Shown in pieces: positions 21,659 to 33,500 of a stretch of 64,000 nt of DNA. Source of the stretch: Luzula sylvatica. Taxonomy: Eukaryota; Streptophyta; Magnoliopsida; Poales; Juncaceae. Below the pieces are notes generated by a model. It did not search any database. It saw only the letters and a program-made list of their open reading frames with translations, and had not been told where the DNA came from. The DNA is taken from positions 10,240,001-10,304,000 of the forward strand of contig OX326958.1 of assembly GCA_946800325.1 (NCBI GenBank). Direction: 5' to 3'. The position numbers and the translations under genes are program-made. Positions within the stretch are counted from its first letter, which is position 1; each line of letters starts with the position of its first letter.

Positions 21659-21904
21659 TTATCCAGTAAAACATTGAATTGAAAAAATCTATTAAAACTT
21701 AAAATTAAGGTATTTTGTTAGTTATACAGTTTTACAGGGAGTAAAACGTAAAAAAAAATAAAAAATTCAGGACCAAAGAAAGAGATGGTATCTATTAAGT
21801 AGACTAAAACTAGATCCTAATTACAATATGAAACACTTTAATTAATGCTATTTTTCAAAAATCAGCACGATACTGACTCTAATACATCCTAATTAAACTC
21901 CAAT
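21659..21904. other. AT-rich spacer
   Basis: The sequence between the solo LTR and the hAT element is AT-rich, without a reading frame or repeat that I recognise. Its last eight bases (21897-21904, ACTCCAAT) are the left target duplication of the hAT element. Confidence 0.6.
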
Positions 21905-22831
21905 CAGGGCCGGCCTAACGGGTAGGCAAACGAGACCCGGGTCTGGGGTCCAATTTTTTAGGGGCCCATTTTTTTTGATAATATGGTATATATACATATA
22001 TGTAAGTATTGATAAACTATCCAAACCTAAACCCATAATAACAAACCCAAACCCTGGTTCCATTTGCACGCGGACCCGACCCATTATCCAATATTTACAG
22101 ACGGACCCGACCCGTAATCCATTATACAAATCCAATAAGATAAATAATCCATTCCCCTTTCTCTCTCTACGGGTTCCATTTGAATCCAGAAAAAAAAACC
22201 TCTTTTCTCTTGAATCGCTGCGGCAGTACGGCGCAGCGTGATTCACTGCCTCCTCGCGTCTCCTACTGTGCCAAATCCACTACTGCCGCCCACGCCTCCT
22301 CCTTCTTCCGGAGTGCCGGTGTCCTGCCGCCGCCAGTCTGTTGCTACTGCTGCCTGCCGGAGTTTGCTCCTGCTGTCGTCGCGAGTCTGCTCCTGTCGCC
22401 GCCGGTTTTGATTTTGGTACTTTCTTTTTTAATTTATTTGATTTTCAAGTATGTAACTAAATTTTGATGGAATAAATTTGTTTAAATCTTTAATTGATTC
22501 TGATATTTGAAAAAACCTAATTTTAAAAAAAACCTGATTTTCAAATCTGATATTTGTTTAAATCTGATATTTAAAAATCTGAATTTCTAATGGAATTAAA
22601 TTTTTAAAAAAACCTAATTTTTTTTAAATTAGATTTTCAAAAAATTTGATTGGAATTTGTTGATTGTTGTATGTATTTATTTTATTTAGGAATTAGATGG
22701 CTAAACATATTTTCATTTTGTATGGTTAAACATATATTTTTATTGTTGTTTATTTTTTTTCTTGAGATTATATTTAAGGGGTCCGTTTCCGATATGGGTC
22801 TCGGGTCTTCGAAAACTTGGGACCGGCCCTG
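21905..22831. mobile_element. Non-autonomous hAT element (927 bp)
   Basis: It starts CAGGGCCGGCC and ends GGACCGGCCCTG, terminal inverted repeats of about 11 bp with one mismatch. ACTCCAAT is duplicated exactly on both sides (21897-21904 and 22832-22839), the 8-bp duplication of hAT elements. No transposase is seen. A GC-rich stretch (about 22200-22410) full of CTGCCGCC-type words contrasts with the AT-rich rest and could be a captured exon or a leftover 5' exon. Confidence 0.85.
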
Positions 22832-22959
22832 ACTCCAATACACCTCAATCAGCTAAAATTAATAATTTTCAGACTTAAATTGACCCAATCCAGCAAAAGT
22901 AAAACAATTCAGAAACCCTAACCAACATATTGATCGATCCACATGAGGGGGAGGGGGGG

Positions 22960-22960
<1 letters not shown>

Positions 22961-23046
<86 letters not shown>
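22961..23046 (+). repeat. (GA)n microsatellite
   Basis: Uninterrupted GA dinucleotides run for about 86 bp, preceded by a G-rich run. The Ser-Leu and Arg-Glu reading frames here are artefacts of the dinucleotide. Confidence 0.95.
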
Positions 23047-23050
<4 letters not shown>

Positions 23051-23404
23051 TATGAAGCAAGAAGAAAAATGAGAGAAGAAGAACACCATGGGAGCAAGAA
23101 GAAGATGAAGCACGTCCATGACGGTCCATGGGGGCAAGAAGAAGACAAAGCCCCTTTGCCACGGAGCAAGAAGAAAAATGAAACCCTTTGCAGGCAAGAA
23201 GAAGATGAAGCTCTTTGCCATGGGAGCAGAGCTGGCGAAATCTGACCCATGACCTGAAAACTCGAATATTAACCGTCGTTTATTTCTTAAATCGAGTTAT
23301 TCAACAATATTTAATTTTTCCTAAATTGAGCAAAATGTTAAGGTAAGGATATCGGTCCACAGGGAGATTACGGTAATTCTAGAGTTTATTGTTTAAATGC
23401 AACT
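23047..23404. other. Purine-rich short repeats and spacer
   Basis: Up to about 23240 there are imperfect repeats of GCAAGAAGAAGATGAAG and CATGGGAGCAAGAAG. These are open in more than one frame on both strands, and I do not call a gene. From 23241 to the satellite start there is AT-rich sequence, with a run (AAGGATATCGGTCCACAGGG) that reads like retrotransposon flank. I cannot place it. Confidence 0.5.
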
Positions 23405-26400
23405 TTAATAATTTCAATTTTTTCAAAAATTTCTTCAAAATGCAAAAAGTGAAGTATAACACCTTCAAAAAACCTTCAAAAAAATTCAATCATGATATTT
23501 TTCAAAAAATGTTAAAGTTGAAGTCTAACACAAGAAAAATACTTAATTAATTTTCATGTCGTACTCAAAATACTCCGTAATTGAAGACTAACACACACAA
23601 ATTTTTGTTTTTACAAAACTTTCTTAAAAATGCCAAACTTGAAGTCTGACACCTTCAAAAATTTACAATAAGATATTTTTTAAAAAAATATTAAAATTTA
23701 AGTGTAACACAAGCAAAATAATCAACATTCTTGTCGTACTCAAAATACTCTGTACTTGAAGACTAATACACAGAATTTTTAATTTTTTCAAAAGTTTCTT
23801 TAAAATGCAAAAAGTGAAGTTTAACACCGTTCCAAAAACCTTCAAAAAATTCAATTATGATATTTTTTAAAAAATGTTAAAATTGAAGTGTAACACAAGC
23901 ATAATAATCAATTTTCATGTTGTACTCAAAATACTCCGTAATTGAAGACTATCACACACAAATTTCAATTTTTTCAAAAATTTCTTAAAAATGCAAAAAG
24001 AGAAGTTTAACACCATAATAAAAACCTTCAAAAAATTTAATTATGATATTTTTGAAAAAATGTGAAATTTAAAGTGTATTACAAGCAAAATACTCAAGTT
24101 TCATGTCGTACTCAAAATACTCCATAATTGAAGACTAACACACACAAGTTTCCTTTTTTTAAAAAATTTCATAAATATGCTAAAACAGAAGTCTAACACT
24201 TTCAAAAAATTTAGTTATGATATTTTTTAAAAAAATTTAAAATTAAAGTGTAACACAAGAAAAATACTCAACTTTCATGTCGTACTCAAAATAGTCTGTG
24301 ATTGAAGACTAACACATACATATTTCAATTTTTTTAAAAATTTCCTAAAAATGCAAAAAGTTATGTTTAAAACCTTCAAAAAAACCTTCAAAAAATTCAA
24401 TTATCTTTTTTTTTTTAAATGTTAAAATTGAAGTGTGACACAAGCAAAATACTCAATTTTCATGTGGTACTCAAAATACTCCGTAATTGTAGACTAACAC
24501 ACCCAAATTTCAATTTTTTCAATTTTTTTTTTAAAATTAAAAAATTGAAGTTTAACACCATCAAAAAAAATTTCAAAAAATTTAATTATGACATTTTTGA
24601 AAAAATATTAAAATTAAAGTGTATCACAAGCAAAATACTCAATTTTCATGTAGTACTCAAAATACTCCATAATTGAAGACTAACACAAACAAATTTCAAC
24701 TTTTTCACGTTCTTAAAAATGCCAAACTTGAAGACTGGCACCTTAAAAAATTTACATTAAGATATTTTTTTAAGAAATATTAAAATTGAAGTGTAACACA
24801 AGAAAAATACTCAATTTTAATGTCGTATTCATAATACTCCATAATTGAAGACTAACACACACACAAATTTTCTTTTTTTTTCAAAACAAATCTTACAAAT
24901 TCAAAAACTGAAGTCTAACACCTTCAAAATTTAAATTAATATGTTTATTAAAATATATTAAAATTTCATTGTAATATAACAAAATTAGTCAATTTTCCGT
25001 TATTGAAGACTAACATACACAAAATTTCAAATTTTTCAAAAATTTCTTAAAACGCGAAAAATAGAAGTCTAACACCTTCAAAAAATTTAATTTTGCTATT
25101 TTTAGAAATATGTTAAAGTTGAAGTGTAACACAAGAAAGACACTCAATTTTTATACGGTACTCAAAATACTCCATAATTGAAGGCTAACACACACAAATT
25201 TCAATTTTTTCAAAAAAAAATTTAAAAATGCAAAAAGTGAAGTTTAATACTTCCAAAAAAAACCTTCAGAAAATTTAATTATGATATTTTTTAAAAAATG
25301 TTAAAGTTGAAGTGTAACACAAGAAAAATACTCAATTTTTATGTCGAACTCAAAATACTCCGTAATTGAACACTAACACACACAAATTTCAATTTTTTGA
25401 AAAATTTCTTAAAAATGCAAAAAGTGAAGTTTAACACCTTCAAAAATACCTTCAAAAAATTTCATTATGATATTTTCTAAAAAATTTTAAAGTTGAAGTG
25501 TAACAAAGAAAAATACTCAATTTTCATGTCGTACTCAAAATACTCCGTAATTGAAGACTAACACAAACAAATTTCAATTTTTTCAAAAATTTGTTAAAAA
25601 TGCAAAAAGTGATGGTTAACACCTTCAAAAAACTCAAATATGATACTTTCTCAAAAATGTTAAAGTTGAAGTGTAACACAAGAAAAATACTCAACTTTCA
25701 TGGTGTACTCAAAATACTCCATAATTGAAGACTAACACACACAAATTTTTAATATCTTCAAAATGTTCTTAAAAATGCAAAAAGTGAAGTTTAACACCAT
25801 CAAAAAAATTCAATTATGATATTTTTTTAAAATATGTTAAAATTGAAGTGTAGCACAAGAAAAATACTCAATTTTCATGTCGTACTCAAAATGCTCCGCA
25901 ATTGAAGACTAACACACACAAATTTCAATTCTTAAAAATGCAAAAAGTGAAGTTTAACACCTTCAAAAAAACCTTCAAAACTTTCAATGATGATAGTTTT
26001 TTAAAAATGATAAAATTGAAGTGTAACACAAACAAAATTGTTGTACTCAAAATACTCCGTAATTGAAGACTAACACACACAAATTTCAATTTTTTTAAAA
26101 ATTTCTTCAAAATGCCAAAATTGAACTTTGCTACTATCCAAAAAACCTTCAACAAATTTCATTATGATAATGTTCAAAAAATGTTAAGATTAAAGTGTAA
26201 CGCAAGAAAAATAATCAATTTTCATGTCGTACTCAAAATACTCCATAATTGAAGACTAACAAACACAAATTTCCTTTTTTTCAAAAATTTCTTAAAAATG
26301 CTAAAACGGAAGTCTAAACCCTTCAAAAAAATCAGTTATGATATTTTTTAAAAAAATGTTAAAACTATAGTGTAACACAAGAAAAATACTCAACTGTCAT

Positions 26401-28057
26401 ATCGTACTCAAAATACGGCGTAAATTAAGACTAACAAGCACAAATTTCAATTTTTTAAAAATGCAAAAAGTGAAGTTTGACACCTTCAAACAATTAAATT
26501 ATGATATTTTTTTAAATGATAAAATTGAAGTGTAACACAAGCAAAATATTCAATTTTCATGTGGTACTCAAAATACACCGTAATTGAAGACTAAAACAAA
26601 AAAATTTCAATTTTTTCAAAAATATCTTCAAAATGCAAAAATTGAAGTTTGACACTATCCAAAAAACCTTCAAACAAATTAATTATGGTAATGTTGAAAA
26701 AATGTTAAGATTAAAGTGTAACACAAGAAAAATACTCAATTTTCATGTCGTACTCAAAATACTCCATAATTGAAGACTAACAAACACAAATTCCCTTTTT
26801 TTTTAAATTTCTTAAAAATGCTAAAACAGAAGTCTAAACCCTTCAAAAAATTAAGTTATGATATTGTAAAAAAAATGTTAAAATTAAAGTGTAACACAAG
26901 AAAAATACTCAACTTTCATATCGTACTCAAAAAACTCAGTAAATTAAGACTAATACGAACAAATTTCAATATTTTCAAAAATTTCTTAAAAATGAAAAAA
27001 ATTGAAGTTTAACACCTTCAAAAAAACCTTCAAAAAATTCAATCATCATATTTTTTAAAAAATTTAAAATGGAAGTGTGACACAAGGAAAGTACTCAATT
27101 GTTATGTTGTACTCAAAATACTCCGTAATTGAAGACTAACACACACAAATTTCAATGTATTCAAAAATTTCATAAAAATGTAAAAAGTGAAGTAAAAAAC
27201 CATCCAAAAAACCTTCAAAATATTTAATTATGATATTTTTGAAAAAATGTTAAAATTAAAGTGTATCACAAACAAAATACACAACTTTCATATCATACTC
27301 AAAATAGTCCGTAAATTAAGACTAATACGAACAAATTTCAATTTTTTCAAAAATTTATTAAAAATGCAAAAAATTGAAGTTTAACACCTTCAAAAAGTCA
27401 TTCAAAAAATTCAATCCTGATATTTTAAAAAAAAATTAAAATTGATGTGTGACACAAGGAAAATACTCAATTGTTATGTTGTACTCAAAATACTCCGTAA
27501 TTGAATACTAACACACACAAATTTCAATGTATTCAAAATTTTCTTAAAAATGTAAAAAGTGAAGTAAAAAACCATCAAAAAAACCTTCAAAATATTTAAT
27601 TATGATATTTTTGAAAAAATGTTTAAATTAAAGTGTATCACAAACAAAATTCTCAATTTTCATGTCGTACTCAAAATACTCCATAATTGAAGACTAACAA
27701 ACACAAATTTCCTTTTTTTCCTTAATTTCTTAAATATGCTAAAACAGAAGTCTAAACCCTTCAAAAAAATCAGTTATGATATTTTTAAAAAAATGTTAAA
27801 ATTAAAGTGTAACACAAGAAAAATTCTCAACTTTCATATCGTACTCAAAATACTCCGTAAATTAAGACTAACACGCACAAATTTTAATTTTTTCAAAAAT
27901 TTCTTAAAAATGCAAAAAGTGAAGTTTAACATCTTAAAAAAACCGTCAATAAATTCAATTAATAAATTTTTATAAAAAATTAAAAATGCAGTGTGACGAT
28001 GAGGAAAATACTCAATTTTCATGTTGTAGTCATAATACTCCGTAATTGAAGACTAAC
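23405..28057 (+). repeat. Satellite array 2, left part
   Basis: Same ~175-bp family and orientation as 1-6490, with the same landmarks (CTCCGTAATTGAAGACTAAC, TACTCAATTTTCATGTCG). Two marked variants recur in a fixed order, one with GACACTATCCAAAAAA followed by one with ACAAACACAAATTTCC, for example near 26651 and 26780. The array is cut at 28057 by a hAT element. Confidence 0.95.
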
Positions 28058-28536
28058 CAGTGTTCTGGAAATCGGCCTTGGAGGCCGATTAATCACCGAT
28101 TAATCGGTAGTCGAGGGTCCGCCGTCGAGATAAATCCTTGGCGTTTTGTGCTTGGCGGATTTCCACCAAGCGGCCGCCAAGGGTCCGCCAAGACCGCCAA
28201 GCCACCGCCGAGCCGATTTTTAGATGTGTACAGTTTTTTTTTTTTTTGCAATTTTTTTTGCAATTTTTTTTTTTTTTTTTTTTTAAATTTTTTTTTGAAT
28301 TGCCAACGGGTCCATAGTCTAGTTGGTTGAATGTGTAGCACAAAAAATCATATATTATGAGAGGTTGTGGGATACTATTGAAAATAATGATCGTTTTTTG
28401 TTATTGAATATTGCCAATGAATTTCCATTGACATCAAAAAAATTAGACATCAATAATGAAAACGATCGTTTGTCGGATACTATTCAAAAAAATATATTTG
28501 GACTAAATTTTTTCATATTTTTAATATTATTTGGAC

Positions 28537-28629
<93 letters not shown>

Positions 28630-28853
28630 ATTATTTGAGTTTATGTTAGTTTAGTGACATAGTGTATTTTGTTACTTAAATTATTTAAAACTTATTAAAA
28701 AAACTGTGATTTGTAATTTTGTTTAATTAATTTAAATATTAAATACAAAAAAATAAAAATCCGGCGAGGTCCGCCGAGATTCCCGATTAATCATCCTGGG
28801 CGTTGGATGGTCGTCTGCCGACCAGCGAGCGCCGAGCGATTTCTGGAACATTG
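28058..28853. mobile_element. Non-autonomous hAT element inserted in the satellite (796 bp)
   Basis: The left end CAGTGTTCTGGAAATCG and the inverted right end CAATGTTCCAGAAATCG match at 14 of 17 positions. The 8 bases AGACTAAC are duplicated at 28050-28057 and 28854-28861. Because the satellite consensus is known, AGACTAAC can be seen to occur once in uninterrupted monomers, so this is a true duplication. Both subterminal regions contain GATTAATC and CCGCCGAG-type words. The interior holds poly-T runs (28226-28292) and a (TA)n tract. No transposase is present; the 108-codon frame at 28323 runs mostly through the (TA)n tract. Confidence 0.9.
28540..28624 (+). repeat. (TA)n microsatellite inside the hAT element
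   Basis: An uninterrupted run of TA dinucleotides about 85 bp long. Confidence 0.95.
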
Positions 28854-30908
28854 AGACTAACACACACAAATTTCAATTTTTTCAAAAATTTCTTAAAAAT
28901 GCAAAAAGTGAAGTTAAACACCATAAAAAAAACCTTCAAAAAAATTAATTATGATATTTTTGAAACAATGTTAAAATTAAAGTGTATCACAAACAAAATA
29001 CTTAATTTTCATGTCGTACTCAAAATACTCCATAATTGAAGACTAACAAAGACAAATTTCCTTTTTATAAAAAATTTTAAAAAATGCTAAAACAGATTTC
29101 TAACACCTTCAAAAAATTCAGTTATGATATTTTTTTGAAAATGTCAAAATTAAAGTGTAACACTAGCAAAATACTCAATTTTCTTGTCATACTCAAAATC
29201 CTCCGCAATGGAAGACTAACACACAAAATTCAATTTTTTCTAAAATTTCTAAAAAATGCAAAATCAGAAGTCTAACACCTTCAAAAAGTTCAACAAAATA
29301 TTTTTAAAAAAATGATTAAATTGAAGTGTAACACACGGAAAATACTCAATTTTCATGTCTTACTCATAATACTCCGTAATTGAAGACTAACACACACACA
29401 AATTTTCTTTTTTTCCAAAAAAATCTTAAAAATTCAAAAACTGAAGTCTAACACCTTAAAAACTTAAATTAATATGTTTTTTAAAATATATTAAAATTTC
29501 AGTGTAAAACAAGAAAAATACTCAATTTTTTATTCCGTATTCAAAGTACTCCGTAATTGAAGTCTACTAGAAACAAAATTTTAATTTTTTCAAAAATTTC
29601 ATAAAACGCCAAAAACAGAAGTCTAACAACCTCAAAAAATTTAATTTATCTATTTTTAGAAAAATGTTGAATTTGAAGTGTAACACAAGAAAAATACTCA
29701 ATTTTCATGTCGTACTCAAAATACTCCGTAATTGAACACTAACACACACAAATTTCAATTTTTTGACAAATTTTTTAAAAATGAAAAATGTGAAGTTGAA
29801 CATTAAGTTTAACACCTTCAAAAAAATCTTCAGTAAATTTAATTATGATATTTTTTTAAAAAATGTTAAAGTTGAAGTGTAACAAAGAAAAACACTCAAT
29901 TTTCATGTCATACTCAAAATACTTCGTAATTGAAGACTAACACGCACAAATTTCAATTTTTCAAAAATTTCTTAAAAATGCAAAATGTGATGGTGGTATT
30001 CAAAAAACTCAATTATGATATTTTGTAAATAATGTTAAAGTTGAAGTGTAACACAAGAAAAATACTCATCTTCCATGGTGTACTAAAAATACTACGTAAT
30101 TGAAGACTAACACACACAAATTTCAATTTTTTCAAAAATTTTTTAAAAATGCAAAAAGTGGTGTTTAAAACCTTCAAATAATTAAATATGATATTTTTTT
30201 AAATATTTTAAAATTGAAGTGTAACACAAGCAAAATAGTCAATTTTCATGACTCAAAATACTCCGTAATTGAAGACTACCACACACAAATTTCATTTCAT
30301 AAAAATGTAAAAAGTGAAGTTTGACAAAAAAAACCTTCAAAAAAATTCAATAATGATATTTTTTTTTAAAAATATTAAAATTGAAGTGTAACACAAGCAA
30401 AATACCCAATTTTCAGGTAGTACTCAAAATAATCCGTAATTGAGGACTAACACACACAAATTTCAATTTTTTTAAAAATTTCTTCAAAATGCAAAAATTG
30501 AAGTTTGACACTATCCAAAAAACCTTCAAAAAATTTAAATATTATATTGTTGAAATTTTTTTTAATATTAAAGTGTAACACAATAAAAATACTCAATTTT
30601 CATGTCGTACTCAAAATACTCCATAATTGAAGACTAACAAACACAAATTTCCTTTTTTTTCAAAAATTTCTTAAAAATGCTAAAACAGAAGTCTAAACCC
30701 TTCAAAAAATTAAGTTATGATATTTTAAATAAAATGTTAAAATTAAAGTGTAACACAAGAAAAATACTCAACTTTCATATCGTACTCAAAATACTCCGTA
30801 AATTAAGACTAATATGAACAAATTTCAATTTTTTCAAAACTTTATTAAAAATGCAAAAAATTGAAGTTTAACACCTTCTAAAAAACCTTCAAAAAATTCA
30901 ATCAAGAT
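28854..30908 (+). repeat. Satellite array 2, middle part
   Basis: The same satellite resumes at AGACTAAC after the hAT element and keeps its orientation up to about 30908. Near 29790-30010 monomers are irregular, with short deletions and an extra duplicated stretch. Confidence 0.95.
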
Positions 30909-32112
30909 ATCCTAATTGAATTTTTCGAAGGTTTTTTTGAAGGTGTTAAACTTCACTTTTTGCACTTTTAAGAAATTTTAGAAAAAATTGAAATTTGTGT
31001 GTGTTAGTCTTCAATTACGTAGTATTTTGAGAACGACATGAAAGTTGAGTATTTTTCTTGTGTTAAACTTTAATTTAAACATTTTTTTAAAATATCATAA
31101 CTAAATTTTTTGAAGGTGTTGGAAATATGTGTTTGCTTTTTTAAGAAATTTTTGAAATAAAGGAAATTTGTGCTTGTTAGTCTTCAATTATGGAGTATTA
31201 TGAGTACGACATGAAAATTGAGTATTTTGTTTGTGACACACTTTAATTTTAACATTTTTTTCAAAAATACCATAATTAAATATTTTGAAGGTTTTTTTGA
31301 TTGTTTTTTACTTCACTTTTTACATTTTTAAGAAATTTTTCAATACATTGAAATTTGTGTGTGTTAGTCTTCAATTACGGAATATTTTGAGTACAACATA
31401 ACAATTGAGTATTTTCCTTGTGTCACACTTCAATTTTAATTTTTTTTTTAAATATCTTGATTGAATTTTTTGAAGGTTTTTTAGAAGGTGTTAAACTTCA
31501 ATTTTTTGCATTTTTAATAAATTTTTGAAAAAATTGAAATTTGTTCGTATTAGTCTTAATTTACGGAGTATTTTGAGTACAATATGAGAGTTGAGTATTT
31601 TTCTTGTGTTACACTTTAATTTTAACATTTTTTTTAAAATATCATAACTTAATTTTTTGAAGGGTTTAGACTTCTGTTTTAGCATTTTTAAGAAATTTTT
31701 GAAAAAATAGGAAATTTGTGTTTGTTAGTCTTCAATTATGGAGTATTTTGAGTACGACATGAAAATTGAGTATTTTTCTTGTGTTAAACTTTAAATTTAA
31801 CATTTTTTCAAAATTATCATAATAAAAAAATTTTAATGTATTTTGGATAGTGTCAAACTTCAATTTTTGCATTTTTTAATGTATTTTTATTGTGTTACAC
31901 TTTAATATTAAAAAAAATTCAACAATATAATATTTAAATCTTTTGAAGGTTTTTTGGATAGTGTCAAACTTCAATTTTTGCATTTTGAAGAAATTTTTAA
32001 AAAAATTGAAATTTGTGTGTGTTAGTCCTCAATTACGGATTATTTTGAGTGCAACCTGAAAATTGAGTATTTTGCTTGTGTTACACTTCAATTTTAACAT
32101 TTTTTAAAATAA
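30909..32112 (-). repeat. Satellite array 2, inverted part
   Basis: From about 30909 the monomers are in reverse orientation, reading GTGTGTTAGTCTTCAATTAC and TTGAAGGTGTTAAACTTCAC. The reverse complement of 31470-32112 closely matches 30365-30908, including unusual features such as AATAATCCGTAATTGAGG and TTTAAATATTATATTGTTG. The right arm is therefore an inverted copy of the adjacent left sequence, not unrelated array. A rearranged monomer lies at about 31790-31930. The array stops at 32112 against LTR-like sequence. Confidence 0.9.
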
Positions 32113-32741
32113 TGGTTGCTTAGATTGATTTGATTGAGTGAGATTAGGGTCCTATTTATAGAATAACTCGTATTCCTTCACCAGTAAATAGACACTCTTT
32201 AATCAATCAAATGATACTTTTATATGCATGAAAGGACAAGTTTCTAGAAGATTTGATCAAAAGATGTGTCTCCTGCAGAATCAGCAGACATACTTTCACT
32301 AAGCTGGAATTTCGACCGACTTAGGTCCGTAATTAATAGGAACTTTCTGAACGAAACTTCTAGATGATCTTATCACCTTTCCATCAAATCCGAGTTTATC
32401 CAATTTGGAAATCCAGTCCGATAGTTATGCTTGTTTCATTAGAATGAACGTCCTACGTTATTCAAATGTTTTTCCACTGAATATGAAAGTTGTATATAAT
32501 CCAATTATCTAACTTATGAAAGTTGAATCATCCAAATCGGTGTTCGTATGCAAAAGTTATGTCCGTTTTAGTAAAAATGTTCCAAACAGATTTTTCCTAA
32601 AATCTTATCTTATCAATCTAATTATGTATATCATATATACATATGTGCATCTAATACACATGTTATATTTCTATGAACTAGCATGTTCATGTATCCTTAT
32701 ATGTACGATTTTACCGTAGATGTGAAACTGCATTTCCTTCA
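32113..32741 (-). repeat. LTR-like segment related to the minus-strand copia LTRs
   Basis: Its right end, GTGAAACTGCATTTCCTTCA, matches the ends of the LTRs at 41153, 56765 and 60735 (CTGTATTTCCTTCA). Interior landmarks are shared but diverged (AAAGTTGTATATAATC, CGTATGCAAAAGTTATG). Similarity to the LTR at 60735-61703 is too low for the two to be a pair made in one insertion. On the minus strand it starts TGAAGGAAATGC immediately after a truncated gag. Confidence 0.6.
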
Positions 32742-33500
32742 ATGGTAGCACGTCGCATCCTTGGATTTCTTCGTTCCCTTTTTATTCGGCTTAGAACGTT
32801 TCTTAGCCGAACTGCCCTTGGACATTGATCTCTTATGATCCTTATTCTGAATCATGAGAACATTCCCGGCAACTTTTGCCTTGTTCTCCACGGATGTCTT
32901 CAACATCTCCGACTCATAATTCTTGAGCATTCCAAGAAGCTCAGGGATCGTTTTATTCCTCGAATGCATGTGATAGTCACAAACGGAGAAAACATTGGAG
33001 GAAGTGCACACAAGATCAAATCTTGTTGCATAATCTTCGACAATTTCTCTCCTAGCTTCTCTAGACGGTTTATGACAGCTTGCACTTTCAAAACGTGAGT
33101 GCTCACCGAAGATCCATAAGGCATCTTACGGTTTACCAACTCCTTGAGTGTACTGAACCTTTCAATACGCTCCTGCTCTTGGAACATTTCCTTGAGCATT
33201 ACGTTTATTATGTACGCATCCGAGTCCTCAAACTGCTTTTGAAGACTAGCATCCATACATGCCAACATGAGGCACGTAATGTCATTTGAGTCCTTCATAA
33301 GTTTCTCAAACGCGACCTTTTCATCCGTCGTAGCATCGGGGCCCGGTTCTACTAGTTTCGTATCCAATACGTGACTTTTACCTTCTTGCCTGAGAACTAT
33401 TCTCAGGTTTCAGTGCCAGTCCAAGTAGTTCTGACCCACTAGCTTATCCTTTTCTAACGTCGATCTAATCGACATGGTGTTGGTGTTACTAGAAGACATA
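32742..33500 (-). pseudogene. gag: Gag pseudogene of the outermost minus-strand copia element
   Basis: Read on the minus strand from 33500 (MSSSNTNTMS), this is a UBN2-type copia capsid gene with KDKLVGQNYLDWH, LMLACMDASL and YVINVMLKEMF-like segments and a conserved LCALPPMFSPF. An in-frame TGA follows YLDWH near 33412, and a frame change near 32960-33010 moves the reading to a Lys-rich tail (KKRSKPNKKGTKKSKD). The sequence ends at the first residues of a zinc knuckle (ATCYH), where LTR-like DNA begins. No pol is present between gag and that LTR. Confidence 0.8.

Noticed and set aside
22859..23250. ORFs rich in Ser-Leu or Arg-Glu
   Set aside because: They run through the (GA)n microsatellite and the adjoining purine-rich repeats, open in several frames.
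28323..28649. 108-codon ORF inside the hAT element
   Set aside because: About a third of it is translated (TA)n, and the rest shows no hAT transposase motif.
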